Source: Betaproteobacteria bacterium (GTDB taxonomy: Bacteria; Pseudomonadota; Gammaproteobacteria; Burkholderiales; Burkholderiaceae_C). Taken from it: a stretch of 64,000 nt of DNA. Made by a program: the position numbers and the translations under genes. The stretch is from NCBI GenBank assembly GCA_016716535.1, contig JADJWD010000002.1, forward strand, positions 186,001 through 250,000, read 5' to 3'. The notes under the pieces are model-generated. The model made no database searches and was not told where the DNA came from. It worked only from the letters and a program-made list of their open reading frames with translations. The first letter of the stretch is position 1. Every line of letters starts with the position of its first letter. Positions 44,576 through 54,126 of this stretch are shown here, in pieces.

Positions 44576-46444
44576 ATGGCCCTGCTGCAGATTTCCGAAC
44601 CCGGCGCGAGCCCCGACCCGCACCAGCGGCGGCTGGCGATCGGCATCGACCTCGGCACGACGCACTCGCTGGTGGCCGCGGTGCGGCACGGCGTCGTCGA
44701 GTGCCTGCCCGATGCCGCCGCGCGCGTGCTGCTGCCTTCGGCCGTGCGCTACCTCGACGGCAGCCGGCGCGCCATCGGCTACAGCGCGCTGGCCGCGCAG
44801 GCCGAGGACCCGCAGAACACCATCGTCTCGGTCAAGCGGATGATGGGCCGGCGCCTGGCGGACATCGCCGGGCGCGACAAGCTGCCCTACACCTTCGTCG
44901 ACCGCCCAGGCATGGTGGCGCTGGCCACCGTGGCCGGCGAGAAGACGCCGGTCGAGGTCTCGGCCGAGATCCTGGCCACGCTGCGCCAGCGTGCCGAGGA
45001 CACCTTCGAGCACGAGATCTTCGGCGCCGTCATCACCGTGCCCGCCTACTTCGACGACGCGCAGCGCCAGGCGACGAAGGACGCGGCGCAGCTCGCGGGC
45101 CTGAACGTGCTGCGCCTGATCAGCGAGCCGACCGCGGCCGCGGTGGCCTACGGCCTGGACCACGGCAGCGAGGGGCTGTACGCCGTCTACGACCTCGGCG
45201 GCGGCACGTTCGACATCTCGCTGCTGAGGCTCACGCGCGGCGTGTTCGAAGTCGTCGCCACCGGCGGCGATGCGGCGCTCGGCGGAGACGACATCGACCA
45301 TGCGCTCGCCGACTGGGCGCTCGGCACCGCCGGCCTGCCGGCCGCGACAGCGCAGGACAAGCGCGCCGCGCTCGTGGCCGCGCGCTCGGCCAAGGAGGCG
45401 CTGTCGTCGGCCGACCAGACCCTGTGGCGCGCGACGATCGGCGGGCGGCTCGCCGAAGTGCCGGTGACGCGTGCGCAGCTCGAGGCGCTGGCGCGGCCGT
45501 TCGTCGAGCGCACGCTGCGCGAGGTGCGGCGCGTGCTGCGCGATGCCCGCGTCGGGCGCGAAGAGGTGCACGGTGTCGTGATGGTCGGCGGCAGCACGCG
45601 CATGCCGCTCGTGCGCCGCGCCGTCGCCGAGCTGTTCGGCCCCGAGTGGCCGGGCCAGGTGCTGACCAACGTCGACCCCGACGAAGTCGTCGCCATCGGC
45701 GCGGCGGTGCAGGCCAACGCGCTGGCCGGCAATGCCAAGGACGGCGAGCTGCTGCTGCTGGACGTGATCGCGTTGTCGCTCGGCCTCGAGACGATGGGTG
45801 GGCTCGTGGAACGCATCGTCGAGCGCAACACGACGATCCCGGTGGCCAAGGCGCAGGACTTCACCACCTTCAAGGACGGCCAGACGGCGATGGCGATCCA
45901 CGTCGTGCAAGGCGAGCGCGAGCGCGTCGAGGACTGCCGCTCGCTGGCGCGCTTCGAGCTGCGCGGCGTCCCGCCGATGGTGGCCGGCGCGGCGCGCATC
46001 CGCGTCACCTTCCAGGTCGACGCCGACGGCCTGCTCGGCGTCACGGCGCGCGAGCTGACCTCGGGCGTCGAGGCGGCCGTCACCGTCAAGCCCAGCTATG
46101 GCCTCGCCGACGAGGACATCGCGCGCATGCTGCGCGAGGGCTTCACACATGCCGAGGCCGACATGGCCGCGCGCAGCCTGCGCGAGGCGCAGGTGGAGGC
46201 CGAGCGCATGGTGCTGGCCACACGCTCGGCGCTGGCCGCCGACGGCCACCTGCTCGAACCGGCCGAGCGGGCCGAGGTCGAGCGGCTCGTCGCCGAAACC
46301 GAGCGCATCGGCCAGGGCACCGACGCGCACGCGGTCGAGGCCGCCGTCAAGGCGCTGGCCGACGGCACCGAGGGCTTCGCCGCGGCGCGCATGAACCAGG
46401 GCATCCGGCAGGCGCTCGCGGGCAAGCGGCTGGAAGAAGTCTGA
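44576..46444 (+). CDS. hscA: Fe-S cluster assembly chaperone HscA
   Basis: HscA, 622 residues, Hsp70-type. The ATPase motifs are GIDLGTTHSLVA near 22, YDLGGGTFDISLL near 204 and VMVGGSTRMPLVR near 337; the substrate-binding domain follows from about 390. It releases clusters from IscU with HscB. It starts five bases after hscB and ends 30 bases before fdx. Confidence 0.97.
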   Translation: MALLQISEPGASPDPHQRRLAIGIDLGTTHSLVAAVRHGVVECLPDAAARVLLPSAVRYLDGSRRAIGYSALAAQAEDPQNTIVSVKRMMGRRLADIAGRDKLPYTFVDRPGMVALATVAGEKTPVEVSAEILATLRQRAEDTFEHEIFGAVITVPAYFDDAQRQATKDAAQLAGLNVLRLISEPTAAAVAYGLDHGSEGLYAVYDLGGGTFDISLLRLTRGVFEVVATGGDAALGGDDIDHALADWALGTAGLPAATAQDKRAALVAARSAKEALSSADQTLWRATIGGRLAEVPVTRAQLEALARPFVERTLREVRRVLRDARVGREEVHGVVMVGGSTRMPLVRRAVAELFGPEWPGQVLTNVDPDEVVAIGAAVQANALAGNAKDGELLLLDVIALSLGLETMGGLVERIVERNTTIPVAKAQDFTTFKDGQTAMAIHVVQGERERVEDCRSLARFELRGVPPMVAGAARIRVTFQVDADGLLGVTARELTSGVEAAVTVKPSYGLADEDIARMLREGFTHAEADMAARSLREAQVEAERMVLATRSALAADGHLLEPAERAEVERLVAETERIGQGTDAHAVEAAVKALADGTEGFAAARMNQGIRQALAGKRLEEV

Positions 46445-46474
46445 ACTCGCGCTGCACCCCGGAACCTTAGAGAC

Positions 46475-46816
46475 ATGCCCGTCATCCGCATCCTTCCGCA
46501 CCCCGAGTACTGCCCGGCCGGCGACGAGATCACCGCCGAGCGCGGCACGTCGGTGTGTGAGGCCTTGCTCGAAAACGGCATCGCCATCGAGCACGCCTGC
46601 GAGATGAGTTGCGCCTGCACGACCTGCCACGTTGTCGTCAAGGAGGGCTTCGAGTCGCTGGGCGAGATGGACGAGGCCGAGGAGGACCTGCTCGACCGCG
46701 CCTGGGGCCTGACGCCGACCTCGCGCCTGTCGTGCCAGGCGATCGTCAGCGATCAGGACGTGACGATCGAGATCCCGAAGTACTCGATCAACCACGCCAA
46801 GGAAAAGCACGGCTGA
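46475..46816 (+). CDS. fdx: [2Fe-2S] ferredoxin of the ISC system
   Basis: Fdx, 113 residues, adrenodoxin type. The ligands lie in HACEMSCACTTC (three Cys in C-x5-C-x2-C) and LSCQAIV. It starts MPVIRILPHPEYCP. It provides electrons for cluster assembly. No iscX gene follows; tsaD begins 66 bases later. Confidence 0.97.
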   Translation: MPVIRILPHPEYCPAGDEITAERGTSVCEALLENGIAIEHACEMSCACTTCHVVVKEGFESLGEMDEAEEDLLDRAWGLTPTSRLSCQAIVSDQDVTIEIPKYSINHAKEKHG

Positions 46817-46882
46817 GGTGGCCGTGCGCCTCCGCTTGGGCCTTCTCGTCCTGACGCCTCGCCTGACGCGGGTGCTTCCGGC

Positions 46883-47923
46883 GTGATCGTCCTCGGCTTC
46901 GAGTCTTCGTGCGACGAGACCGGCGTGGCGCTCGTGCACGCCGCACCGGGCGCACCCTCGCGGCTGCTGGCCGAAGCGCTGCACAGCCAGGCGGCGATGC
47001 ACGAGGCCTACGGCGGCGTCGTGCCCGAACTCGCCTCGCGCGACCACATCCGCCGCGTGCTGCCGCTCGCGCGCCATGTGCTCGCCGAGGCCGGCCTTGG
47101 GCTCGCCGACGTCGACCTCGTCGCCTACACGCGCGGGCCGGGGCTGGCCGGTGCGCTGCTCGTCGGCGCCGGCGTCGCGGTGGCGCTTGGCGCCGCGCTC
47201 GGCCGGCCGACGCTCGGCGTGCACCATCTCGAAGGACACCTCTTGTCGCCGGTGCTCGGTGACACGGCGCCGGCATTCCCGTTCATCGCGCTGCTCGTCT
47301 CGGGCGGGCACACGCAGTTGATGCGGGTCGAGGGGGTCGGCCGCTATGCGCTGCTCGGCGAGACGATCGACGACGCCGCAGGCGAGGCTTTCGACAAGAG
47401 CGCCAAGCTGCTGGGCCTCGGCTACCCCGGGGGGCCGGCGCTGGCGCGGCTGGCCGAGGCCGGCGACGAGCGGGCGTTTGCGCTGCCGCGGCCGCTGTTG
47501 CACAGCGGCGATCTCGACTTCTCGTTCGCGGGGTTGAAGACGGCGGTGGCGACGCAGGTGCGCAAGCTCGGGCCCGCGCCTTCGCCGCAGGCGCGCGCCG
47601 ATCTGGCCGCCGGCACGCAGGCGGCGATCGTCGACGTGTTGGTGGCCAAGTCGCTGCGCGCGCTGGCCGATAGCGGCCTGCCGCGGCTCGTCGTCGCCGG
47701 CGGCGTGGGCGCCAACCGCCGGCTGCGCGAGCGGCTCACGGCCGGCGCCGCGCGAATCGGCGCGCAGGTGTACTACCCGCCGCTGGCGCTATGCACCGAC
47801 AACGGCGCGATGATCGCGCTGGCCGCGGCGATGCGTGTGCAGGCCGGTGTCACGCGGGGCACGCACGACGGCGCGTTCGACGTGCGCCCGCGCTGGCCGC
47901 TGGAGGAACTGGCGGCGCCCTGA
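46883..47923 (+). CDS. tsaD: tRNA N6-threonylcarbamoyladenosine synthase subunit TsaD
   Basis: TsaD (Kae1/Gcp family), 346 residues. It transfers threonylcarbamoyl to A37 of ANN-decoding tRNAs with TsaB and TsaE. It starts with GTG: MIVLGFESSCDETGVAL. The metal-binding histidines are in HHLEGHLLS near 114-118, and the C-terminal catalytic region reads LCTDNGAMIA. It is probably a separate unit from isc, ending in a bidirectional hairpin before hsp20. Confidence 0.96.
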   Translation: MIVLGFESSCDETGVALVHAAPGAPSRLLAEALHSQAAMHEAYGGVVPELASRDHIRRVLPLARHVLAEAGLGLADVDLVAYTRGPGLAGALLVGAGVAVALGAALGRPTLGVHHLEGHLLSPVLGDTAPAFPFIALLVSGGHTQLMRVEGVGRYALLGETIDDAAGEAFDKSAKLLGLGYPGGPALARLAEAGDERAFALPRPLLHSGDLDFSFAGLKTAVATQVRKLGPAPSPQARADLAAGTQAAIVDVLVAKSLRALADSGLPRLVVAGGVGANRRLRERLTAGAARIGAQVYYPPLALCTDNGAMIALAAAMRVQAGVTRGTHDGAFDVRPRWPLEELAAP

Positions 47924-47926
47924 GCG

Positions 47927-47946
47927 GGGCCGGCTGCGGCCGGCCC
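47927..47946. terminator. Bidirectional terminator between tsaD and hsp20
   Basis: GGGCCGGC (47927-47934) and GCCGGCCC (47939-47946) form a perfect eight-base stem with a TGCG loop. On the plus strand GTTTT follows after nine bases. The two flanking genes converge here. Confidence 0.55.
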
Positions 47947-47957
47947 GCCAAGCGTTT

Positions 47958-48404
47958 TCAGCCGATCGCGACCTGCGTCGCCGTGGCCGTGCCGCGCTTG
48001 GGCAACTCGAGCGTCAGCACGCCGTGCTCGAGCTTGGCTGTCGCGCCGGCCTGGTCGACATCGACCGGCAGCGTGAAGCTGCGCGCGTAGCTGGCCACCG
48101 AGCGCTCGCGGTAGATGACGCGGTCGCCTTCCTTCTGCTCCTTGTTCGTCTCGCTCTCGGCCTGCACGGTGACGCGCTTGCCTTCGACGGTGACCTTGAT
48201 GTCTTCCTTCTTCGCGCCGGGCATGTCGAGCTTCACCGTGTAGGCGCGCTCGGACTCGGCCACGTCGAGCGCCGGGCTGCGCGCCGCGAGTTCACCTTTG
48301 TGCCCCGCAGGCGAGTTGAAGAAGCCGCCGAACGCGTCGTCGAACAGGCGGTCGAAGCTGCGCGAGAGGTCGCGCGATTCGCGTGTCATCGGGACGAGGA
48401 ACAT
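47958..48404 (-). CDS. Small heat shock protein, Hsp20 family
   Basis: A 148-residue protein with a short N-terminal region (FDRLFDDAFGGFF) and an alpha-crystallin domain: LDVAESERAYTVKLDMPGAKKEDIKV-type strands, then RVIYRERSVASYARSFTLP and the GVLTLELPKR segment. A C-terminal I/V-x-I-like TQVAIG tail may mediate oligomers. It acts as an ATP-independent holdase. AGGAG precedes the ATG at 48404. A sigma-32-like promoter lies 70-100 bases upstream. Confidence 0.94.
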   Translation of the reverse strand: MFLVPMTRESRDLSRSFDRLFDDAFGGFFNSPAGHKGELAARSPALDVAESERAYTVKLDMPGAKKEDIKVTVEGKRVTVQAESETNKEQKEGDRVIYRERSVASYARSFTLPVDVDQAGATAKLEHGVLTLELPKRGTATATQVAIG

Positions 48405-48477
48405 GTCGATCTCCTATTTGCTGCCAACTGCGATGCTCCGGGCTGCAATCACCTTTGCGATGCGCCCGATAGCGACG

Positions 48478-48505
48478 AGATGGAATCGCGGCCCGACAAT
48501 TCAAG
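48478..48505 (-). promoter_or_regulatory. Putative sigma-32 (heat-shock) promoter for hsp20
   Basis: On the minus strand CTTGAA (plus 48500-48505) and TTCCATCT ending at 48478 are separated by 14 bases. The consensus is CTTGAA-N13-15-CCCCATnT, so the -35 box is perfect and the -10 box keeps CCATnT. It lies about 75 bases before the hsp20 start. Confidence 0.65.
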
Positions 48506-48574
48506 GCCCCGCCGCGGGCCGCCGATTGCGCAAGCTCAATGCATGGCGCAGGCCGTGGGAAGCCACGCCGTGGC

Positions 48575-48580
48575 TATAAT
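48575..48580 (+). promoter_or_regulatory. rpsO: Putative rpsO promoter -10 box
   Basis: A perfect TATAAT stands at 48575-48580 in the 353-base gap between hsp20 and rpsO; no good -35 box is visible. The leader from there to the rpsO ATG (about 170 bases) contains GC hairpins such as GGCCG-CTT-CGGCC at 48583-48595, possible sites for S15 autoregulation. No gene is seen in the gap. Confidence 0.5.
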
Positions 48581-48757
48581 GCCGGCCGCTTCGGCCAGAC
48601 GGGTCACTCCGCCCTGGCCGCCAGCTTAAGCACGGCACCGGTCGGTTTCACTGGTGACCGCAAGTCCATCACCGGAAACCTTCGCGTGCGGCGCATCGGC
48701 TAGCGATGCAATGACAGCGCGGCAGGTCTTCCGCTTCCCGCCAGGAAACGCACCGCC

Positions 48758-49027
48758 ATGCCGCTCACCACCGCCGCCAAGGCCGACATCGTCAAGGGCA
48801 ACGCCCGCAGCACTGCCGACACCGGCAGCCCCGAAGTGCAGGTTGCGCTGCTCACCGCGCGCATCAACGAGCTGACGCCGCACTTCAAGCAGCACCTGAA
48901 GGACCACCACGGCCGCCGTGGGCTGCTCAAGCTCGTCAACCAGCGCAAGCGGCTGCTGGCCTACCTGAAGGGCAAGGACGCCGAGCGCTACACCGCGCTG
49001 ATCGCCAAGCTCGGCCTGCGCAAGTAA
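48758..49027 (+). CDS. rpsO: 30S ribosomal protein S15
   Basis: S15, 89 residues, the exact family length. Motifs NARSTADTGSPEVQVALLTARINELTPHF-like and HHGRRGLLKLVNQRKRLLAYL are standard, only the first Met region (MPLTTAAKADIVK) being variable. It binds 16S rRNA early in 30S assembly and in E. coli represses its own translation. AGGAAA precedes the ATG. It pairs with pnp downstream, as in most proteobacteria. Confidence 0.97.
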   Translation: MPLTTAAKADIVKGNARSTADTGSPEVQVALLTARINELTPHFKQHLKDHHGRRGLLKLVNQRKRLLAYLKGKDAERYTALIAKLGLRK

Positions 49028-49035
49028 GGCCGGCT

Positions 49036-49053
49036 GCCCCGCGCGGGCGGGGC
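49036..49053 (+). other. GC hairpin in the rpsO-pnp gap
   Basis: GCCCCGC (49036-49042) and GCGGGGC (49047-49053) form a seven-base stem nine bases after the rpsO stop. No T-tract follows. In E. coli this gap holds a leaky terminator and an RNase III site that control pnp; a similar role is possible here. Confidence 0.45.
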
Positions 49054-49221
49054 GCCTCGGCAGAGGCCACCCGCCCGCACCTCCACTTCAACCTCGCCAG
49101 GGCTGCACGCTGCCGTGTCATTCCAAGGGCGTCCCGCGTTTTCTGCATCGCACCGGGGCTCCGCTGGAATGGCAAAAGCGCGCACCCGCCTCGAAACCCC
49201 GAATCACCAGGAGTCGCACGC

Positions 49222-51588
49222 ATGAGCATGTTCAACAAGGTCACGAAGACCTTCCAGTGGGGCGCCCACACCGTCACGCTCGAAACGGGCGAAATCGCCC
49301 GCCAGGCCACCGGCGCCGTGCTCGTGAACATGGACGACACGGTCGTGCTGGCCACCGTCGTCGCCCGCACCGAGGCGAAGGCCGGGCAGGACTTCTTCCC
49401 GCTGACCGTCGACTACATCGAGAAGACCTACGCCGCGGGCAAGATCCCCGGCAGCTTCTTCAAGCGTGAAGGCCGCCCGAGCGAACTCGAGACGCTGACC
49501 AGCCGCCTGATCGACCGGCCGATCCGCCCGCTCTTCCCGGACGGCTTCTTCAACGAGGTGCAGGTCGTCATCCACGTGCTGAGCCTGAACCCCGAGGTCG
49601 CCGCCGACATCCCGTCGATGATCGGCGCGAGCGCGGCGCTGGCGATCAGCGGCGTGCCGTTCAACGGGCCGATCGGCGCGGCGCGCGTCGGCTACCTCAA
49701 CGGCCAGTACGTGCTGAACCCGACGAAGGCGCAGCTCGCCGAGAGCCAGATGGACCTCGTCGTCGCCGGCACCGAGGCCGCGGTGCTGATGGTCGAGAGC
49801 GAGGCGCTGCAGCTCACCGAGGAAGTGATGCTCGGCGCCGTCGTCTTCGGCCACGACCAGGGCAAGATCGCCATCGCCGCGATCAACGAACTCGTGCGCG
49901 AGGCCGGCAAGCCCGAGTGGCAGTGGCAGGCGCCGGCCAAGGACGAGGCGTTCATCGCCAAGGTCACCGCGCTCGGCGAAGACAAGCTGCGCGCCGCCTA
50001 CCAGATCCGCCTGAAGCAGGCGCGCACGCAGGCCTGCCGCACCGCCTATGCCGACGTGATGTCGGCGCTGAAGGCCGAGGGCGTCGAGTTCGACAGCGTC
50101 AAGGTCGAGAACCTGTTGTTCGAGATCGAGAGCCGCATCGTGCGCGGCCAGATCCTCGCCGGCGAGCCGCGCATCGACGGCCGCGACACGCGCACCGTGC
50201 GCCCGATCGAGATCCGCACCGGCGTGATGCCGCGCACGCACGGCAGCGCGCTTTTCACGCGCGGCGAGACGCAGGCGCTGGTGGCCGCGACGCTGGGCAC
50301 CGAGCGCGACGCGCAGCGCATCGACGCGCTGGCCGGCGAGTTCGAAGACCGCTTCATGCTCCACTACAACATGCCGCCGTTCGCCACCGGCGAGACGGGG
50401 CGTGTCGGCAGCCCGAAGCGGCGCGAGATCGGCCACGGCCGCCTGGCCAAGCGGGCGCTCGTCGCGGTGCTGCCCACGCGCGACGACTTCCCGTACACGC
50501 TGCGTGTCGTCAGCGAGATCACCGAATCGAACGGCAGCTCTTCGATGGCCAGCGTCTGCGGCGGCTGCCTTTCGCTGATGGACGCCGGCGTGCCGCTGAA
50601 GGCGCACGTCGCCGGCATCGCGATGGGCCTGATCAAGGACGGCAACCGCTTTGCCGTGCTGACCGACATCCTCGGCGACGAGGACCACCTCGGTGACATG
50701 GACTTCAAGGTAGCGGGCTCGGGCGCCGGCATCACCGCGCTGCAGATGGACATCAAGATCCAGGGCATCACCAAGGAGATCATGCAGGTGGCGCTGGCGC
50801 AGGCGAAGGAAGCGCGCCTGCACATCCTCGGCAAGATGGTCGAGGCGATCGGCGGCGCGAAGGCCGAGGTGAGCCAGTTCGCCCCGCGCCTGTACACGAT
50901 GAAGATCAACCCGGAGAAGATCCGCGACGTGATCGGCAAGGGCGGCTCGACGATCCGCGCGCTGACCGAGGAGACCGGCACGACGATCGACATCGCCGAG
51001 GACGGCACGATCACGATCGCCAGCACCGACGCCGACAAGGCCGCCTTCGCGAAGAAGCGCATCGAGGACATCACCGCCGAGGCCGAGATCGGCAAGGTCT
51101 ACGAAGGCCCGATCACGAAGATCCTCGACTTCGGCGCGCTCGTGCAGATCCTGCCCGGCAAGGACGGCCTGCTGCACATCAGCCAGATCGCGCACCAGCG
51201 CGTCGAGAAGGTCACCGACTTCCTCGCCGAAGGCCAGGTCGTGAAGGTCAAGGTGCTCGAAACCGACGAGAAGGGGCGCATCAAGCTGAGCATGAAGGCG
51301 CTGCTCGAGCGGCCCGAAGGTTATGTCGAGGAAGAGCGGCCGCGCCGCGACTGGGGCGACCGCGATCGTGGCCCGCGAGGCGATCGCGGTGACCGTGGTC
51401 CCCGTCGTGACCGTGAGCCGCGTGAGCCGCGCGAGCCGCGCGAAGGCCGCGAGGGCTTCGGTGGTGGCGGCGACGCGCCGGCCGACACCGGCGCGCCGGC
51501 GCCCGCGGGCGAAGGCTCGTGGGGCGGCCAGCGTGGTGAAGGCGGCCAAGGGAATGGTGGCCAAGGCGGCCAAGGCGGCCAGGCCTGA
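49222..51588 (+). CDS. pnp: Polyribonucleotide nucleotidyltransferase (PNPase)
   Basis: PNPase, 788 residues. Two RNase PH-like domains (first about 1-210, second about 310-550 with GSSSMASVCGGCLSLMDAGVP-type active-site strand), then KH (VIGKGGSTIRALTEETG near 572) and S1 (GKVYEGPITKILDFGALVQI near 626) domains. The C-terminus is an unusual disordered tail of about 70 residues rich in Arg, Gly, Glu and Pro (DRGPRGDRGDRGPRRDREP, then GGQGG repeats). It degrades RNA by phosphorolysis and may bind RNase E. Confidence 0.97.
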   Translation: MSMFNKVTKTFQWGAHTVTLETGEIARQATGAVLVNMDDTVVLATVVARTEAKAGQDFFPLTVDYIEKTYAAGKIPGSFFKREGRPSELETLTSRLIDRPIRPLFPDGFFNEVQVVIHVLSLNPEVAADIPSMIGASAALAISGVPFNGPIGAARVGYLNGQYVLNPTKAQLAESQMDLVVAGTEAAVLMVESEALQLTEEVMLGAVVFGHDQGKIAIAAINELVREAGKPEWQWQAPAKDEAFIAKVTALGEDKLRAAYQIRLKQARTQACRTAYADVMSALKAEGVEFDSVKVENLLFEIESRIVRGQILAGEPRIDGRDTRTVRPIEIRTGVMPRTHGSALFTRGETQALVAATLGTERDAQRIDALAGEFEDRFMLHYNMPPFATGETGRVGSPKRREIGHGRLAKRALVAVLPTRDDFPYTLRVVSEITESNGSSSMASVCGGCLSLMDAGVPLKAHVAGIAMGLIKDGNRFAVLTDILGDEDHLGDMDFKVAGSGAGITALQMDIKIQGITKEIMQVALAQAKEARLHILGKMVEAIGGAKAEVSQFAPRLYTMKINPEKIRDVIGKGGSTIRALTEETGTTIDIAEDGTITIASTDADKAAFAKKRIEDITAEAEIGKVYEGPITKILDFGALVQILPGKDGLLHISQIAHQRVEKVTDFLAEGQVVKVKVLETDEKGRIKLSMKALLERPEGYVEEERPRRDWGDRDRGPRGDRGDRGPRRDREPREPREPREGREGFGGGGDAPADTGAPAPAGEGSWGGQRGEGGQGNGGQGGQGGQA

Positions 51589-51599
51589 AGCGAGCGACG

Positions 51600-52586
51600 A
51601 TGCGCGCGATCGAGATCTCGCGCTTCGGCCCGCCCGAGGTGCTGCAGGAGACGCAACGGCCCGAGCCCGTGCCGGCCGCCGGTGAACTGCTGATCGCCGT
51701 GCAGGCCTCGGGCATCAACCGGCCCGACGTGCTGCAGCGCAAGGGCCTGTACCCGATGCCGCCCGGCGTCTCCGACCTGCCGGGCCTCGAGGTCGCCGGC
51801 ACGGTGGCCGGCGGCGCGGCGGCCGACCTCGCCGCGGCCGGGCTGAAGCTCGGCGACGCGGTTTGCGCGCTCGTCGCCGGCGGCGGTTATGCCGAGCGCT
51901 GCGTCGCGCCGGCCGGGCAGTGCCTGCCGGTGCCGGCGGGCCTGTCGATGGTCGAAGCGGCGAGCCTGCCGGAGACCTTCTTCACCGTCTGGCAGAACGT
52001 GTTCTCGATCGCGAAGCTGCAGCCGGGCGAGACGCTGCTCGTGCAAGGCGGCTCGAGCGGCATCGGCGTCACCGCGATCCAGCTCGCCAAGGCCTTCGGC
52101 TGCAAGGTCATCGTCACCGCCGGCAGCGACGACAAGGGCCGCGCCTGCGTGGCGCTCGGCGCCGACCACGCGATCAACTACCGCACGCAGGACTTCGTCG
52201 GCGAGACGCTGCAGCACACCGGCGGCAAGGGCGCCGATGTGGTGCTCGACATGGTCGGCGGCGACTACATCGAGCGCGAGCTGAAGTGCCTGGCCGAGGA
52301 CGGGCGCCTCGCGCTGATCGCGGTGCAGGGCGGCACGTCGAGCAAGATCGACGCCGGCCTCGTGCTGCGCCGCCGGCTTTCGATCACCGGCTCGACGCTG
52401 CGGCCGCGCGGCATCGCCTACAAGACGCAGCTCGCGCGCGAGTTGCGCGAGCGCGTCTGGCCGCTCTTCGCCGCCGGGCGCATCAAGCCGGTCATCCACC
52501 AGGTGTTCCCCGCCGCGCAGGCCGCGGCCGCGCACACGCTGATGGAAAGCAGCACGCACGTGGGCAAGATCGTCCTCGCGTGGTGA
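51600..52586 (+). CDS. NAD(P)H-quinone oxidoreductase (zinc-free MDR family, PIG3-like)
   Basis: A 328-residue medium-chain dehydrogenase/reductase without zinc ligands. The N-terminal GroES-like domain has ASGINRPDVLQRKGLYP; the NADP Rossmann motif is GGSSGIGVTAIQLAKAFG near 150. It resembles the TP53I3/QOR group that reduces quinones. It begins 11 bases after pnp and 26 bases before tpiA, so it may be read through from pnp. The physiological substrate is unknown. Confidence 0.9.
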   Translation: MRAIEISRFGPPEVLQETQRPEPVPAAGELLIAVQASGINRPDVLQRKGLYPMPPGVSDLPGLEVAGTVAGGAAADLAAAGLKLGDAVCALVAGGGYAERCVAPAGQCLPVPAGLSMVEAASLPETFFTVWQNVFSIAKLQPGETLLVQGGSSGIGVTAIQLAKAFGCKVIVTAGSDDKGRACVALGADHAINYRTQDFVGETLQHTGGKGADVVLDMVGGDYIERELKCLAEDGRLALIAVQGGTSSKIDAGLVLRRRLSITGSTLRPRGIAYKTQLARELRERVWPLFAAGRIKPVIHQVFPAAQAAAAHTLMESSTHVGKIVLAW

Positions 52587-52612
52587 CGCAACCTTCTTCG
52601 GAGATCGATCAC

Positions 52613-53362
<750 letters not shown>

Positions 53363-53403
53363 ACGCCGCCGTCAAGAACAAAAGTCCCCGGAGTCTTGCG
53401 ATC

Positions 53404-53916
53404 ATGAATTTCTGGTTGACGCTGGTCCTCGCGATCCAGCTGCTGTCGGCGCTGGCGATGATCGGCCTCGTGCTCGTGCAGCACGGCAAGGGTGCCGACA
53501 TGGGCGCCTCGTTCGGCAGCGGCGCCTCGGGCAGCCTGTTCGGTGCCACCGGCAGCGCGAACTTCCTGTCGCGCTCCACCGCCGTGTGCGCGACGGTCTT
53601 CTTCATCTGCACGCTGGTGCTGGCCTACCTCGGCACCGGCGGGCAGCGCGCCGAAAGCGGCAGCGTGCTCGATCGCCCGGCCGCCGCGGCCAGCGCGGCT
53701 GCGAGCGCGCCGGCCGTGGGGGCGATCCCGACCGCACCGACTGCACCCATGACGGCGCCGGCGGCTTCGGCGGTGCCTGCTGCGCCGTCCACGCCGGGCG
53801 CGAGCAGCGCCGGCGTGCCGGCGCCGATGAGCACCGCGCCCGCCGCGTCCGCGGCACCCGCCGTGCCTGCGGCCGCAGCGCCTGCAGCGTCTGCGCCTGC
53901 TTCGGCAGGCAGGTGA
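53404..53916 (+). CDS. secG: Protein translocase subunit SecG with long C-terminal tail
   Basis: SecG, 170 residues against about 110 in E. coli. The core (residues 1-80) has two transmembrane helices and the FGSGASGSLFGATGSANFLSR loop. The last 90 residues form an Ala/Pro/Ser/Thr-rich, uncharged tail of low complexity. SecG aids SecYE-mediated export. GGAG lies upstream of the start. The end of the gene overlaps a GCCTGC-TTCG-GCAGGC hairpin. Confidence 0.94.
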   Translation: MNFWLTLVLAIQLLSALAMIGLVLVQHGKGADMGASFGSGASGSLFGATGSANFLSRSTAVCATVFFICTLVLAYLGTGGQRAESGSVLDRPAAAASAAASAPAVGAIPTAPTAPMTAPAASAVPAAPSTPGASSAGVPAPMSTAPAASAAPAVPAAAAPAASAPASAGR

Positions 53917-53929
53917 ATCGGGCTAGAAT
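53895..53929 (+). promoter_or_regulatory. secG-end hairpin and putative tRNA-Leu promoter
   Basis: GCCTGC-TTCG-GCAGGC (about 53896-53911) overlaps the last secG codons and could attenuate readthrough. TAGAAT at 53924-53929, with a weak TTCGGC 17 bases before it, is a candidate -10 for the tRNA-Leu about 90 bases downstream. Confidence 0.4.
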
Positions 53930-54016
53930 TCCAATTGGTCCCGGCGAGCCATTCCTCACGCCAGCCGGGGCCGAAACGATGAGCAGTCGGGCGCCCTTGC
54001 GGAGCCGGCTGTCCAG

Positions 54017-54101
54017 GCCGACGTGGTGAAATTGGTAGACACGCTATCTTGAGGGGGTAGTGGCGAAAGCTGTGCGAGTTCGAGTCTCGCCGTCGGCACC
54101 A
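54017..54101 (+). tRNA. tRNA-Leu (anticodon GAG)
   Basis: An 85-base class II tRNA: acceptor arms GCCGACG (54017-54023) and CGTCGGC (54091-54097), anticodon stem CTATC/GGTAG with loop TTGAGGG (anticodon GAG), a long variable arm and encoded CCA at 54099-54101. It lies between secG and nuoA, a conserved location in betaproteobacteria. Confidence 0.95.
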
Positions 54102-54126
54102 GATACAGACAAAACAACACCAGCCA

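Noticed and set aside
44129..47503. 1124-residue open frame on the minus strand across hscB, hscA, fdx and tsaD
   Set aside because: It lies antisense to four clearly conserved genes and shows no family motif; long antisense frames are expected at this GC content.
48405..48476. RNA thermometer in the hsp20 leader
   Set aside because: GTCGCTAT can pair with ATAG and CGAC around the AGGAG site, but part of the left arm is probably upstream of the transcription start, so the helix may not form.
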